A stretch of DNA of 64,000 nucleotides from Tenodera sinensis (Eukaryota > Arthropoda > Insecta > Mantodea > Mantidae). The stretch spans positions 95,386,676 through 95,450,675 of the forward strand of contig CM060963.1 in the NCBI GenBank assembly GCA_030765045.1. Reading direction: 5' to 3'. Of this stretch, positions 1 to 10,972 are shown piece by piece. The first letter of the stretch is position 1; each line of letters opens with the position of its first letter. The translations under genes were made by a program, and so were the position numbers. A model generated the notes under the pieces. That model had not been told where the DNA came from and made no database searches. It was given only the letters and a program-made list of their open reading frames with translations.

Positions 1-30
1 ATGGGATCTACACTTCAATCAACAAGTTCG

Positions 31-93
31 TTTTCTTCTTCTTCTTCTTCTTCTTCTTCTTCTTCTTCTTCTTCTTCTTCTTCTTCTTCTTCA
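31..93. repeat. (TTC)n microsatellite
   Basis: About 20 pure TTC triplets. It lies just downstream of the minus-strand LINE fragment, so it could be part of that element's 3' flank or an independent array. Confidence 0.95.
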
Positions 94-95
94 AT

Positions 96-1245
96 AGAAG
101 ATTTGAACCACGAATCTCTAATGCTGTATTCATTGTTCTTCTATAATTACACTTATATTTGCTACATCTTCGCTGTCTAAATGTTTTAGTACTTATAGGC
201 CATCATTTGTCTCCCATGAATATCTTCAGCAGTGCCAATAAATTTGTCCCGTAACTCTTGGTGATCTTTTCTTGTTTTTCGTTTCGCTTTTTCCTATACA
301 TCTCTCCTGCTTCGTCCGTTTTTGTTGTAACGCTTGTAGGTGAGCTAATCTCTTATCTCCACCTGCCTTTGCAATTTCTTCAGTCCAAATTCTTAAACCC
401 TTTTTCTTACGCCATTTTATTTTCTTCTCTAACACTTCATTAGCTGTAGTTCTTATAGGTTGTACATTATTATACTATTCCTCAGAAATAATTTGGGTTT
501 TTCTTGTTCTTGTAAGTAAGCAGATAACCATTGATACATACCGTTTACACTCTCTTCTTGCAATAAGTATATTTTAAACACTTCCTCATGACCTTTCACT
601 TTCCTCCATCTTACTAAAAGATGTATCTTCAATATTAACAAACAGTGATCAGTAGATATACCGCTTTCCCGATAGACATCTTTTACGTGCGATGACAATT
701 TTTTGTTCGTAACGACATAGTCGATTAGTGATCTACATTCCCTTGCGCAACAGGTAAACTTATGCATGTCTTATTTTCTAAAGAAAGTTCTTTATTATCT
801 TTAATTTGTTAAATGCTGCAAACTGTATTAACTTTTCTCCATTATAATTCAAATATCTTAGCCAAAAGCACCTATCTTTAATCTTTAATCGGTATTTTTT
901 CCTACTCGGGCATTCAAATCTTCCGATATATTATGTTATGTTATATATTTGGTATATTTGCTCACTTCTTTAATTAGCTCTTCGTAGAATTTATCACTAT
1001 CTTCCTTCTTACCTTCTTCAGGAACATATACTCCGAGTACTTCTAGGTATTTCAAATCTGATAGTTAAATCTTCTGCCATTTATATTAGTATGAGAGCCT
1101 ATCTTGCTTGCCCACTTCTTATCAATAATAGCTGCGGCTGAACTAGCTGTCCTTTGTTGTTTACTAACTCCAATGTAAATAAAGGTGCAATCTCCTATTT
1201 GTTGAGTTCCTTAAGTTTGTTTTGTTTCTGTTAGAACTAAAGCGC
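96..1245 (-). pseudogene. LINE fragment: AP-endonuclease domain and linker, degenerate
   Basis: This is the N-terminal half of a non-LTR retrotransposon ORF2, read right to left. Near 1243-1090 the frames give LVLTETK and then AAAIIDKKWASKI, the start of an AP-type endonuclease, which nicks target DNA for insertion. Near 920-890 lies SEDLNARVGK, the DFNARVG motif. At 767-630 lie SLIDYVVTNKK and STDHCLL, the final S(D/T)H catalytic motif. At 435-226 comes a basic linker containing KKGLRIWTEE. Several frameshifts and stops are needed to join these blocks, so it is dead. No reverse-transcriptase core is present, and the rest would lie left of the window. The first residues of the endonuclease are missing at about 1245, where the DDE transposase remnant starts. 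Confidence 0.82.
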
Positions 1246-1254
1246 GTTTCACCC

Positions 1255-1978
1255 TTAGAAGACAGTACACGTTAAATGGAGCGCAGTGTTGCAACATGTA
1301 CTAGTTCCGAATCTTTCTCCGCGAGCGACTCGAGGTGGCCGGAGTCCTGCACTTAGTCCTTCAATTGCTGCTTGACGGACACTTTTAACTTTGGTATCCC
1401 TCCATGCCTTTGTTACTGTATGACCTAAATTTACAAATGACTCGTCTGTATAAACAATTGATTTCCCCTGGTCCCTAAACCTTTTTACGTCTTTTAGATA
1501 TTTATGTCGCCATCTGATGATATCGATATCGTCTCTTTCTATTAATATGCACTTGTTACCCCTTCTTTCATATTCGAACCCCAAATCAGAGTGGCCCTTG
1601 AGAAATTTGGTAGGGTCTCATCACTGTTGAATCGTGACAAAGTTATATTCAGCATGGGTGGAATATTTGCAAGCTGTAAAGAATGAACAATTCGCCGCAC
1701 TCCACCTTGCACTATTCAATCATATTGCGTTAACCTAGCGTTTTGTGTAGTCCCGCCCATTTTTGCTTTCTTTTTCGATGGCGTTCTTAGAGGTCCTTTC
1801 ATTAGTTTCTTTTTAATCATACACACTACTGCTTCTGAACACCCGATAGCCTTAGCTGTTTCTTTTACTGCCTTACACGCATTTTACTTCAAAAATAATA
1901 TAACACATTCATAATTATTTGGCGTTCCTTACTTCTTAATTTACCAACATATCGTCTCTTCCTAGCTTCCCCCTCCAT
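1255..1978 (-). pseudogene. Tc1/IS630-like DDE transposase, truncated and frameshifted
   Basis: A candidate ATG at 1978 opens MEGEARKRRYVGKLR. In a shifted frame AVKETAKAIGCSEAVV follows, a helix-turn-helix that would bind the terminal repeats. After SRATLI near 1590 the frame shifts again into GFEYERRGNKCILIERDDI and IVYTDESFVNLGHTVTKAW (1584-1380). The YTDES block corresponds to the first catalytic Asp of Tc1/IS630 DDE enzymes. The second Asp and the terminal Asp/Glu are absent, because homology stops at about 1255 where the LINE begins. At least one stop and two frameshifts break the gene. Clear terminal inverted repeats were not found. Related proteins are common in insect genomes as DDE superfamily endonuclease; assignment to an exact family is uncertain. 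Confidence 0.75.
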
Positions 1979-3567
1979 AACTACAAATATTTACAAAAAT
2001 ATTAAACAAATAACGCAATAACAGCTCACAGTTACACACACGGCTTCTTTCGAACTAATGTTAGTGCTGCTCATACTATCTTCTGTGTCAGGCCTGGCGC
2101 TGAATAGATGAATACCTTTTGTTTGCCTTACTGGATAAAAGAAAGAGGTTACTGCCTTTTGGTTTATTTTAAAAACTTTCTCCAACCTTCCTCAACATTT
2201 GTTCTCGCTGGTTCCCTGATGTAAACTCAATAACAAAAAAGTTTCACACTGCGTAACTTTTGCAGTGCACAGATATAAAATTTTCCGAAAACATTTCATT
2301 TTAAAAATTATAACACTTAACTGGGTAAACATAGAGAATTCAAAGTAGGCAGGTAGTAGCACTATGGTTTACTCTACCTAAGAAAAAAATATAGATGCAT
2401 TCTAGCAGTTAGTTTGTTAGTGCGTGATGAGTATAGAAACAGCAAATATCAGACTTCTATTGAAAAAAACGTTTTCTGAAGAAATTTGGGTCTATAGAAA
2501 TGTATAATGACTCTAAAAAGGATATAACCTGATAGAGAAAAAAATTCTGCATAGGATAATGTGTTCAAATCTGAAATTTATAACAAATGAATATTTATAC
2601 CATGCTATTAGGAATCTGGCAACACCGCGAGGGTAGAAAAGGACGCGGCTAATGGCAACTTGTATGTGCTAGATAGAGACAGAGATGTCCCATTTAACTC
2701 CATACTGTCTTCTAAGAGTGGAACGCTATATACTATATTTCATTTTCTTTTAACAAGCTCAACTTACTGATTAGCTAAACTGCGAAGATTCTATGTTCCT
2801 AAAAGTAATTTGTCTCATATTCCAAATTCTTTATGCTATTTCTTGCCAAGTCGTCTTAGTTGTCTTGATAGGGTTACAAGCCCCATGCAAGTATAGTGTG
2901 ATAGGCTGCAACCTTACTGCCTCCAGACTGCAGGAATTTTAATTGCGGTTTTCTCCCCTAGATAACTTCCCTTCACTGAGCTATCGAACCTTCTCAGTCC
3001 GTCTTGGCCCTCATGCCTGGGCAGGGTTCTCCATATATGTATCTCCTGGAGAGAGGGTGTCCCAGCATTTACAAGCCCCCAGGAACTGGGCTCCTTGTTG
3101 GTTCATAGGCCCTTATTACGTATTCGGACCACCCCACCATATCTGTTGGGATCCCTCACTCGCCACCCGAGGGTTTGTTCGTTTCTTATTACTCTTATTG
3201 TTGAATTGTTGTATTGTCATTGTTGTCTTATCCATATAAAGATAATGGTATGTCAAAGCCATCACATAGTGACCAGCACTTGAAAGATTTATCACTCAAA
3301 GCCTTTTACTTTGGTGCAACAACTACCTTCTAAGATATAGAAATCAACAGTATTAATAAATATTTTGAGACTAAACTTCTATTCTCTGGTAATTATGAAT
3401 TATTTCCAAAATGTTACAATTGCCAAAAATAAGTGAAGGTTATCTCTAAAAATATATTAATATTTGTAGATTTGTATTGCTCACTGTCAGTAGCTTCAGG
3501 TTTTTCGCTATACAAAAAATTTGAATATCTGCCGTGCATGCAATAGAAAGTAGGAGCTGAATTGTGC
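1979..3567. other. Unassigned AT-rich DNA
   Basis: Short frames on both strands show no recognisable protein. An imperfect hairpin, CACTGC...GCAGTG, lies near 2251-2271, upstream of the transposase, and may be part of that transposon's end. The stretch 2940-3180 is less AT-rich but I cannot assign it. Confidence 0.4.
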
Positions 3568-3687
3568 TTCCCAGGGAATTATTTGTTTATTGCAGCTTTT
3601 AAAGATCTTGCCTGCAGCAAACTTGGTTCCCAGGGAATTATTTGTTTATTCCAACTTTTAAAGATCCTGCCTGGAGAAAACTTGGTC
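3568..3687. repeat. 59-bp direct tandem duplication
   Basis: The block starting TTCCCAGGGAATTATTTG at 3568 is repeated at 3627 with a few substitutions; both copies end near ACTTGGT. There are two units only. Confidence 0.9.
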
Positions 3688-4120
3688 CTTTAAAAGAAAA
3701 CGCAGATAACGTATGGCCTAATTAATAGTCGTTATTCATTAATGATGCTTGTTTCATCCAGTGGCAATGTGAAATTTAACTAAATTTACACATATTATTA
3801 AGTATGTTATTTCTCAACCAGTAGATGCAGAGTTGGAACTGCTTTGTTTAAGAACATATGTTTCTTTTCTTCGTGTAAAACAGAAAAAAACAAACTAATT
3901 ACATTACTGGTATTCTCATTTTGTCTGATGACAGATTCTAAATGAGTTCCTCCATGCAAAGCGAAATATATGTAGATGGCAGCTTCACGTATGATAATTC
4001 CTCAGCGGTAATCACATTTTTAGCAGTTGATCTTTGTAAACTTTATTTCAGTAAATGAATAAGTAAATAAATAGACAGCTCCACAGGCAGATAAACAAGC
4101 ATGTGACAATTAAATAGATA
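3688..4120. other. Unassigned AT-rich DNA
   Basis: No coding, RNA or repeat signal was recognised between the 59-bp duplication and the AAAT array. Confidence 0.4.
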
Positions 4121-4535
<415 letters not shown>

Positions 4536-4740
4536 TCTCACATTTTCATTGATATTTCAGTTTACGTTCGGCAGAGTTAAACATACCATTGGAAGAACTT
4601 AGTAAGTTGGTATTGTCGCAATATTACTCTTCATTATCTGTTACTTTTTATTTCCTAAGTTTGCAAAAGTATGGCCTCAGGTACACAAATTTACGTCAAC
4701 ACACTTATCATTTATACACGAAATTAACAATTAGATTCTC

Positions 4741-5560
4741 AGTCGCTCAATGTTAAGAACGGCCTCAAGTCTCAAGTACCTTGGATGTGAAATAGGTTCA
4801 CAGAAAAAGATATAAATCTGAAACTATCAAGATTTCAAGCTATATGGGGAACATTACACAACATTTAAGAAATAAAACAAGAAAGGATACACTAATTAAA
4901 TTTTATGAAACAATGGCAAAGCCAGTGCATTTATATGGAAGTGAAGCCTGGGTTGCAACAAAGAAGATGGAAAATAAGATACAAGGATGTCAAATGAAAT
5001 TCTTGAGAAGAACTAAAGGATGTAGAAAAATAGACCACATAAATAACGATGTAATAATAATAGAGCTGAATGTGAAATCTATAAGTGAATAAATAGAACA
5101 CTAGAAATAATTAGCTGTTGCATGTGGAGAGGATGGACTATGATAGAGTTCCGAAAATAGTTCTAAATTATGAACCAGTAAGGGAGAAGAGATCGTAGAA
5201 CAGATGAAGTGAAAACGGGACGATGTGTCTAACCCATGAAGTAAAGAAAATGATAGTGATTAAGGAAAATCTTGCGTCCAATTCAAACTGAAAAAGGAGA
5301 GTAAACTCAGGGAAGATACATAAAAGTAAAAAATGTGAAAATAGTTTAGATACAATCAGGAAAAGAAGAGTAAGATGGTTTGGTGATTTAATGAAGATAG
5401 ATGATAACAGACTTACAAAACAAATTTTCAAGCATATATACGAAAGTAAGAATGGTAATCAATGGTTACAAGGGATAAGGAAATAACTGAAATGGAATTC
5501 ACATAAGAAAGAATTTAGGGTAGGGCAAAGCTAAGAAACTTAACACAAAATTTCTAAGGA
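4741..5560 (+). pseudogene. LINE reverse-transcriptase C-terminal fragment
   Basis: The frames read SLKYLGCEIGS near 4780, then NLKLSRFQAIWGTLH near 4820, then an intact stretch 4844-5092 with NKTRKDTLIKFYETMAKPV, LYGSEAWVATKK and KFLRRTKGC. After a gap of frameshifts, RVRWFGDLMKIDDNRL appears near 5370-5420. These are the thumb and C-terminal blocks of insect non-LTR retrotransposon ORF2 proteins (YLG...LYGSEAW...RWFGH..RM). The polymerase active site lies upstream and is absent, as expected for a 5'-truncated insertion. It is on the opposite strand from the two other LINE fragments nearby, and the KYLG block differs from the KHLES block at 32.1-32.3 kb, so it is a separate family or a diverged copy. 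Confidence 0.82.
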
Positions 5561-5723
5561 AAAAACAACTGCAATTTATTATACAGAAGAAAGGACAAAA
5601 AATCACAGTGACAGGATGAAGAAATGCTGGAAAGATAGAAAGGAAAAACAAAAGAAGTGAATATAAAGGCAGTGAGTTACCTAACGTGGTCCGTAGATTG
5701 TCTGAAACGGTATGTATATAATC
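5561..5723. other. Probable LINE 3' flank
   Basis: AG-rich sequence between the LINE remnant and the GT/GC microsatellite. No firm element end could be drawn. Confidence 0.3.
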
Positions 5724-5820
5724 TGTGTGTGTGTGTGTGTGCGCGCGCGCGCGCGTGCGTGTGCGTGTGCGTGTGCGTGTGCGTGTGCGTGTGCGTGTGT
5801 GTGTGTGTGTGTGTATGTGT
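5724..5820. repeat. Compound (GT)n-(GC)n-(GTGTGC)n microsatellite
   Basis: A GT run passes into about 12 bp of GC, then GTGTGC hexamers, then GT again. It alternates purine and pyrimidine throughout, so Z-DNA is possible in principle. Confidence 0.95.
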
Positions 5821-6356
5821 AAATCCTTTTGGATGAAATGTTTATTTTCCATTGCCATTTACTCCGTTTACTTAGTTGACTTATATAACTCTTTTGAAGA
5901 TTTGCCTTAAATACATAAAAGTAAATATTTAAATATTTGACCTATCACTGTGTTCCATAACTCCACTCAGAATTAAAATAGTTGTTTCATTATAAATTAA
6001 AAACGTTGCTACAGATAAGTAAAGTATCTAGGAATTTTAAAATCACTAGCACAAACGTTGTCACCTTTTCAAAATCTCTTTCTAATTTTAGGGATACTTT
6101 CACCCAATTTTCCAAACATCAAGTTTGAGGGCTCCTGAAATGTAGGCAAACCGTGGAACGCAGAAGAATTTCTGATTGCCGCTCTCCACGGGTGATCTCT
6201 GCAGCTGCTCTAGCGATTGGGTGCTGCTGGCACGTGCCCTCTTTGCAACTCCTTTGAACTTGCATTCATTTCCGATCTTTTGTGGACGACAACCGCTCAT
6301 CGTCCTTTAGACTCTCTCTTTCCCTCTCTCTTCCTCTTCTATGTGAGTAGCCCGCC
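5821..6356. other. Unassigned DNA
   Basis: No recognised feature. The part 6110-6300 is less AT-rich and carries a 66-codon minus-strand frame with no familiar motif. Confidence 0.35.
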
Positions 6357-6560
6357 CTTGTAGTGTGGTGGTAGCAGCGCGTCTGCCTCACATCCAAGAG
6401 ATCCCGTATCGGGTTAGGGTTTGTTCATAGGTTTCCCTTACCTGAGAAGACGAATGTTGGTTTATTTTAAGCTCTATGAATCTCGGTCTCATTTGCGCAT
6501 CATTTCACCCATTTCATCCGTCATCATCCAATATGACTTTACGATGGAGGCCGTTAATAA
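6357..6560 (+). mobile_element. SINE family a, copy 1
   Basis: A tRNA-like head, GTGGTGGTAGCAGCGCGTC (A-box-like), is followed by a decayed B-box region around GATCCCGTATCGGG and a body containing CTGAGAAGACGAATG. It ends in TATGACTTTACGATGGAGG and an A-rich tail. The same body occurs at 38785-38940 and, diverged, at 13742-13975. Such elements are copied by LINE machinery from RNA polymerase III transcripts. M1 copy A lies in the A-rich tail. Confidence 0.7.
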
Positions 6561-6587
6561 AAAAATCTGATGTGTTGCACTCACATG

Positions 6588-7436
6588 ACTTTCTCTACTC
6601 TTGTACTAACCATTCTTACAAACTCTTATTCCAATATCTTCTTCGTGTTAGTTAAAATAAACATTTGTACAAATTATCTTATTGCTTATTTCCTTGTAGG
6701 TGCAAGGGGAATATTGGAATACAGTAGGCTTTGTGCGATAGTCAAATCTTTTAAAGCTTTGAGATTCCGTTCTCTTTGTACACGTAACATATAAAAAAAT
6801 GAACAACGATGACCCATTTCACGAAAGTTCCAAGTTTTCCGAAACTCACACACATAACAAGGTATATCTCCGAAATGGTTCACCCTACAAGAAAATTTAT
6901 TGAGACATAAATTGTGTATTTTAGCAAGATCTACATTTTTTGTATAGTATAATTTGGTCTATCTCTAACGGTTTACCAGTTATGCAAAAGTCGTCCAGAG
7001 TAAATACGACTACAGGGGTTATAGCCAGAAAATTCAAGATATACATTTCATTTATCATAAAAATATCTCAAACATATGACATTTTAATCAAAATCGTTAG
7101 AGCCATTTTCAAGAAAATCAAAATTTTCGAAAAATTTTCCATGTAAAGGGTAGTTTAGGGTGGGGCTATTTCTTCAAAATCTTCGTGTCACATCCTTGAA
7201 CGACATTAAACTTAAATACCAACTTTGGTTTTTAACCGACTTTTCGTTTTTGAGCTATGCTGTCCACAGACTGACAGACTGACAGACTGACAGACACACA
7301 GACACACACACGGACCTTTTTCTAAAAATGCTTTTTTTGGATTCAGGGGGCCTCAAAACATGTATTTGCGGTGAAATATCGACTTCGAATTTTTGGGTGG
7401 AATACAATACTTCCCCTACTTACCAGTAGAGAAAGT
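6588..7436 (+). mobile_element. M1 element copy A, about 849 bp with inverted ends
   Basis: This is the reference copy of a family with at least eleven pieces in the window. ACTTTCTCTACT at 6588-6599 is exactly inverted at 7425-7436 (AGTAGAGAAAGT). The interior has no credible gene. It carries a block CTTGTAGGTGCAAGGGGAAT near 6694, an AT-rich middle, and near 7250-7320 TTTTCGTTTTTGAGC followed by a GACAGACT/ACAC tract. The right part contains GGTGGAATACAATACTT. In several copies the sequence just outside the left repeat (TCTGATGTG...CACTCACATG) is also conserved, so the true terminus may lie slightly further out. It fits a non-autonomous DNA element (MITE-like); I do not recognise the superfamily. 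Confidence 0.78.
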
Positions 7437-9157
7437 AAAAAATGACTCATTTTTTTGTATGGTTATGTGTCTTGCTATCCTAAAATGAGATAGGAAGCGT
7501 GTGTTTTCGGAAATGTAGTTGTTAGAGGGTCATATCTAGATTTGTATGAAATTTGTATAATGAACTGTAATTAAAATCGCAGATTATTTATAAGCTACGG
7601 TCTAAATGACCCGCTCGCTTATATCCATTGGTATTGAATTACAGTTAACAACCCAGGATTTAGACATTCAATAGTTGCTGTTAAGCTGGATAATAATTTA
7701 ACTACTTTATATTACCAAAATATGGAACCCTGCAAATATCTATAGCAGCATCGGCCAACTAGCCAACTGAATGGCACGGAGTACAAATGCATTTTTAGAC
7801 GTAGCGGATGGTTTGAAATTCCGCAATGGTTTATGGTCAAGATTACTTTGGAATCTATAACAACGTAGAGGTGTCAGGTTAATATTTCTGCGAATTTCGT
7901 GTGGTAAACATCGAGGAACACAGCGTGATTAAATACAGTACCTGTTCGCATTATCAGCAATGCCTTATTTACTTCAAATAGGAAACAGACCTTGCCCACA
8001 GCATTAATTTGCGTGAAGTCATTCGGGCAGATCCTAACAAGGCCATTTGCCATGTGTAAAAAATACCTACCTCCTTATTCGCAGCTCTGAAAAAGGAACT
8101 CATCGAGTTGGGTAGGGCAGATGACATAAGGGAAAAGTGATGTTACTATTAAGAAAGGTCTAACGAGGAAATTGAGTACACTTAATAGCTTACTAATACT
8201 TTTGAGGTTTGTCGAAAATAAGTAGTATTTGTGTTATTCTCCTCCAAACTTTTGAGAACAAAAATATTTCTGAAACACACGAAACGGCACAGCACATTAC
8301 TTTTTATACAGTAGGTACTAGTTTATATTTGTTTTGCCTCGGGTGATAACATATAAAACATGAAAACCAGAGACTAATTATACGAGATTATTTTCAGGCC
8401 CATTATTTTTGTTTCCGAGAGCTAATCCACTCTACTCGTGGAATCTTTACTGAAATGCTAAATGCAGTTAAATATGCTGCCATCGTATCTAGACCTACGT
8501 CATACTATTGCTTTAAATTTTCTGGAGCTTCTTTTCACTGTTGAAACATTTATTTTCTTTAGATGTACTATTGGTGTGGAAAGGCATATTTTTTTAGAAC
8601 TTTTTTTTCATCTAATAGTATAATATGAGGTTTGAATACTTAACAAATGCTATATGGAAGTGACTTATCATGCATATAAGCAGGAAATCTGCCCTAGATT
8701 TGATTTTCTTGTCTGCTTTTCAGCTCGCTGACACATTTAAATAGATAAAAGTTCTAAACCATTGAAAAAAAACACATGACACAACTGCTTTGGACTAGAG
8801 TTCATTTCCAAAACATCAGATTCTTTGAGAGCTTCACCATCTTTCTAGCCAATTTGCAAACTTTACTTGTGATTTTATATTCTTACTACCCTCCGAAACC
8901 TTCGATTACCTATCTAATCTATCACATTATCAGGAAGACAAACCTGCTTATAAAATGTGAGTCGCATCACCCAGAAGATGTTCAATTAATCATCCAGTAT
9001 GTTGTGAATAATTACAGTGTACATTATAGCTAGTGTCGTTTGGATTGTGTATCAAACATATAAAACTGTGTTTAAAGCGTAATATATGCAAGCAAAAGTT
9101 ACGGTTAGTAAACAGAGTGGAATTTACAACTAGGTGTATTTCAAGATTAAAAATCTG
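7437..9157. other. Unassigned AT-rich DNA
   Basis: No recognisable genes, RNAs or repeats shared with the rest of the window. An 85-codon plus-strand frame at 8776-9033 has no familiar motif. Confidence 0.4.
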
Positions 9158-9832
9158 ATGACATTCTCTACTCTTGCGCTAACCATTGCTACAAATTCTA
9201 ATTCTTATATCTTCTTTATGTTAGTTGAGATAAACGTTTGCAGAAATTATCGTATTGCTTATTTCCTTGCAGGTGCAAGGGGAATATAGGTGTACAGTAG
9301 GCTTTAAGCGATAGTCAAAACTTTTGAAGCTTTAAGATTCCGTTCTCTTTGCACAGCTAAGGTATAAAAAGATGAATAACACTCTCCCATTGGACGAAAG
9401 TTTAAGTATCCCAAAACTCCCACAAATAACAAATGGTTCACTCTACAAAAAACTTATTTGGATATAAATTGTGCGTCTTAGGAAGATCTACATCTTTTGT
9501 ACGGTAACATTTGGTGTATCTCTTACGGTTTACCAGTTATGCAAAAGTCATCCAGAGTAAACAGGACCACATGGGCTATAGCCAGAAAATTCAAAATATA
9601 CACTTCATTTGCCACTAAAGTTGCTATTTTCGAGAAAAGCAACCTTTTCGATAAATTTTCCATGCAAAGGTAATGTTGGGGTGGAAGAATTTTTTTCAAA
9701 ATCTTCGTGTCGCACTTTTAAAGGATATTATACACACGAACTTTGGCTTTCAACCGAATTTTCATTCTTGAGTTATGCTGTCCACAGACTGGCTCACACA
9801 CACACACGTGCGCGCTTTTTTGGATTCAGGGA
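9158..9832 (+). mobile_element. M1 element copy B, 3'-truncated
   Basis: It starts TCTGATGACATTCTCTACTC and follows copy A through GCAGGTGCAAGGGGAATA (near 9270), GGTTTACCAGTTATGCAAAA (near 9525) and the CACACACA site near 9795-9808. It stops at TTGGATTCAGGG, where SINE-like sequence takes over. The CA site is a short CA run followed by GTGCGCGC. Confidence 0.8.
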
Positions 9833-10045
9833 ACCCCGTGGTGAACGAGGTGGTGTTAGGGCGGGTTTCCTCCGGGTTCTCCGGTTTCCCCCACCATCTC
9901 ATTCCACCGGTGATCCATCTTCATTTCATGTATCATGATTCATGAATGTCACCGCTTGTGGTGACGTATGTATAGTGAGCAACGTTGTGAGACGCAGCGG
10001 CTGGGCGGTCAGCCTTGGCCCCTCATGAGCTGTTGTACTGGGAGT
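9833..10045 (+). mobile_element. SINE-like body (family b), head missing
   Basis: GGGTTCTCCGGTTTCCCCCA and CATTCCACC match the body of the SINE at 21650-21985 (GAGTTCTCCGGTTTCTCCCG, CATTCCACC). It lacks the tRNA-like head and replaces the right end of M1 copy B, so it may be a truncated insertion or a recombination product. Confidence 0.55.
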
Positions 10046-10079
10046 TTTTATTGGATGTTACTACAAATGATTTACTCCC

Positions 10080-10335
10080 GAATATAGATGTAAATCAACA
10101 CCTAGAGGAAGGAAGTATTATAGAATAAATTAAAAGATTATGTAACGAATGAACGATCACGTTAAGAGGATAGAACCTTCTAAATTGCCACGCAAGCACT
10201 ATTTTACAAACCATTAGGACGTGGAGACATCGGACGACTCTGAATGAGGTGGACAGAATAGTTTGATTAGCTTCCGAACAGGTCTAGAAGAAGAAGGAGA
10301 AGGAGAAGGAGAAGGAGAAGGAGAAAAATGAAGAA
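10080..10335 (+). pseudogene. LINE ORF2 3' end with GAAGGA tail
   Basis: Two frames give NDHVKRIEPSKLPRK and, after a frameshift, KPLGRGDIGRL, stop, MRWTE. This is the C-terminal block WxxHVxRMxxxRLPKxxxxYxPxGRRDxGRPxxRW of insect non-LTR elements. It runs directly into a GAAGGA simple-repeat tail (about 10285-10335). Stops and a frameshift mark it as dead. It covers only the last part of ORF2, a usual result of 5' truncation. Confidence 0.75.
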
Positions 10336-10888
10336 GAAGTTTGACTGACAGCCACTGATATCCTGTGGGAATAAACTACAGGGAAATTTCACGATTAAAG
10401 GAGCATTGAGACGAGCTAAACATGTTTACCCCTTTCTTGTATTTGAGCTTGATATTTCGGTATAACACACTGTACGTGTATGAAGGTTGCAAATAACGTA
10501 TGCTAACTTAATTTTACAAATGTTTCGAAAATAATCATAACATTTACGATGTTCTCACTTGCGAAAGAAAAGTAAATGATTAAAAGCTACTCTACGATAT
10601 CCGATACAGTATGGTGGTTTAATGAATCTGTGATCGATTACGATATGGGCTTTAACCTCTGAAGTTCAGGTGTTAATAGCGAATATATGAACAATAAAAA
10701 GGGAACTTATAATGTCGGGAGATTTAAACCACTGCATTTGGCTCCCAGAAGCTTTGTTTCCGAGCAATAATCCTCGAATCATTAATGAAATGCTAAAACA
10801 GAGCATTTCTATATTATTCTGATTTGAGATTTACAGCAACTTGCATTTTAAGGCTTTTGTAAGTTATATACATGTATGCTTGGAGTAG

Positions 10889-10891
<3 letters not shown>
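10336..10891. other. Unassigned AT-rich DNA
   Basis: Nothing recognised between the LINE tail and the CA array. Confidence 0.4.
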
Positions 10892-10965
<74 letters not shown>

Positions 10966-10972
10966 ACACACA
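10892..10972. repeat. (AC)n microsatellite
   Basis: About 40 AC units with one TAC interruption near 10960. The flanks do not resemble M1, unlike the arrays at 39, 57.7 and 60.6 kb. Confidence 0.95.

Noticed and set aside
2943..3239. A 98-codon plus-strand frame
   Set aside because: No recognised motif, a poor start, and another frame overlaps it; likely chance in a less AT-rich patch.
5724..5820. A further M1 seed-site array
   Set aside because: The flanks show no M1 sequence on either side; it follows a LINE fragment instead.
6686..6883. A 65-codon minus-strand gene within M1
   Set aside because: Not preserved in the other M1 copies, which have shifts and stops at the same place.
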